Source of the DNA: Phyllobacterium myrsinacearum
GTDB lineage: Bacteria; Pseudomonadota; Alphaproteobacteria; Rhizobiales; Rhizobiaceae
Reading direction: 5' to 3'
DNA length: 64,000 nucleotides
Assembly: GCF_014138285.1 (NCBI RefSeq)
Contig: NZ_JACGXN010000003.1
Location: 310,001-374,000, forward strand
Shown: piece after piece, positions 63,940 through 64,000 of the stretch
Layout: the number at the start of each line of letters is the position of its first letter
How positions within the stretch are numbered: the first letter of the stretch is position 1
Notes under the pieces: generated by a model
The model's database searches: none
Told to the model about the DNA's origin: nothing
The model's input: only the letters and a program-made list of their open reading frames with translations
Made by a program: the position numbers and the translations under genes

Positions 63940-64000
63940 ATGAGCGCTCCTTATGTCGGAGAAATCCGGCTGTTCGGCTTTTCCCGAGTGCCCAACGGGT
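63940..64000 (+). CDS. Second tail-collar protein, N-terminal part
   Basis: The 20 residues MSAPYVGEIRLFGFSRVPNG up to the window edge match the start of another tail-collar/MDP protein, as in the gene before it. A GGAGGA site precedes the ATG. Tandem copies of two or three are typical of mdp loci. Confidence 0.8.
   Translation, partial: MSAPYVGEIRLFGFSRVPNG

Noticed and set aside
63373-64000. Prophage end
   Set aside because: Only tail-collar genes are seen; such genes occur outside prophages and no integrase, terminase or capsid gene is in the window.

Overview
The window looks like chromosomal or megaplasmid accessory DNA from an alphaproteobacterium of the order Hyphomicrobiales (Rhizobiales), probably in the Brucella/Ochrobactrum, Phyllobacterium or Agrobacterium neighbourhood. 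This rests on the families present: an Atu4866-type protein, a SyrB-like regulator, a short DUF1127 protein, DUF465, ExoD and an alphaproteobacterial-type ATP synthase subunit a. Base composition is moderately GC-rich, with a few AT-rich islands near 20.9-21.06 kb, 35.2-35.4 kb and 63.1-63.3 kb. I see no rRNA, tRNA or CRISPR array.

Layout. 1-6.4 kb: 5' part of a GlxA-type AraC regulator, an EamA exporter, and a translationally coupled SbcD-like nuclease / SMC-like ATPase pair. 6.4-15.1 kb: MarR-controlled quinone-oxidoreductase-like gene, small genes, MFS exporter, class III nucleotide cyclase, an SDR/Atu4866 pair divergent from a LysR gene, and DUF1127. 15.3-16.7 kb: the most unusual locus. 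A SugE/Gdx-type guanidinium exporter and an orphan, diverged atpB paralogue each carry a two-hairpin leader with ACGR loops, the hallmark of guanidine-II (mini-ykkC) riboswitches. 16.9-24.8 kb: ABC exporter, SyrB-like gene, a decayed Fic gene, a carbonic anhydrase/SulP bicarbonate pair and a frameshifted exoD. 25-35.2 kb: flavin monooxygenase, Crp/Fnr regulator, a scrapyard of gene and IS fragments (IS6-type, LysR, AtaL-like, IS3-type, AAA ATPase), two NmrA-like reductases, a DHA2 exporter with an ArsR repressor, and a higBA toxin-antitoxin pair behind a 33-bp perfect palindrome.

35.6-62.7 kb is a long run of small redox modules. Short-chain and medium-chain dehydrogenases, an aldo/keto reductase, flavodoxin-like, DJ-1, carboxymuconolactone-decarboxylase-like, amidohydrolase, DoxX and methyltransferase genes are interleaved with LysR, HxlR, MarR and ArsR regulators, usually transcribed divergently from their likely targets. 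The best-defined unit is a five-gene minus-strand set (40.5-44.0 kb) divergent from a LysR gene. Fragments of a histidine kinase (58.6 kb) and a frameshifted LuxR-type regulator (62.85 kb) show that two-component genes have also decayed here. The window ends in tandem tail-collar (microcystin-dependent-protein-like) genes.

Together the region reads as an exporter, detoxification and redox island with many local one-component switches and clear traces of insertion and gene decay. The riboswitch calls rest on hairpin geometry, loop sequence and gene context read by eye. Protein families were recognised from motifs and overall sequence, without database searches.
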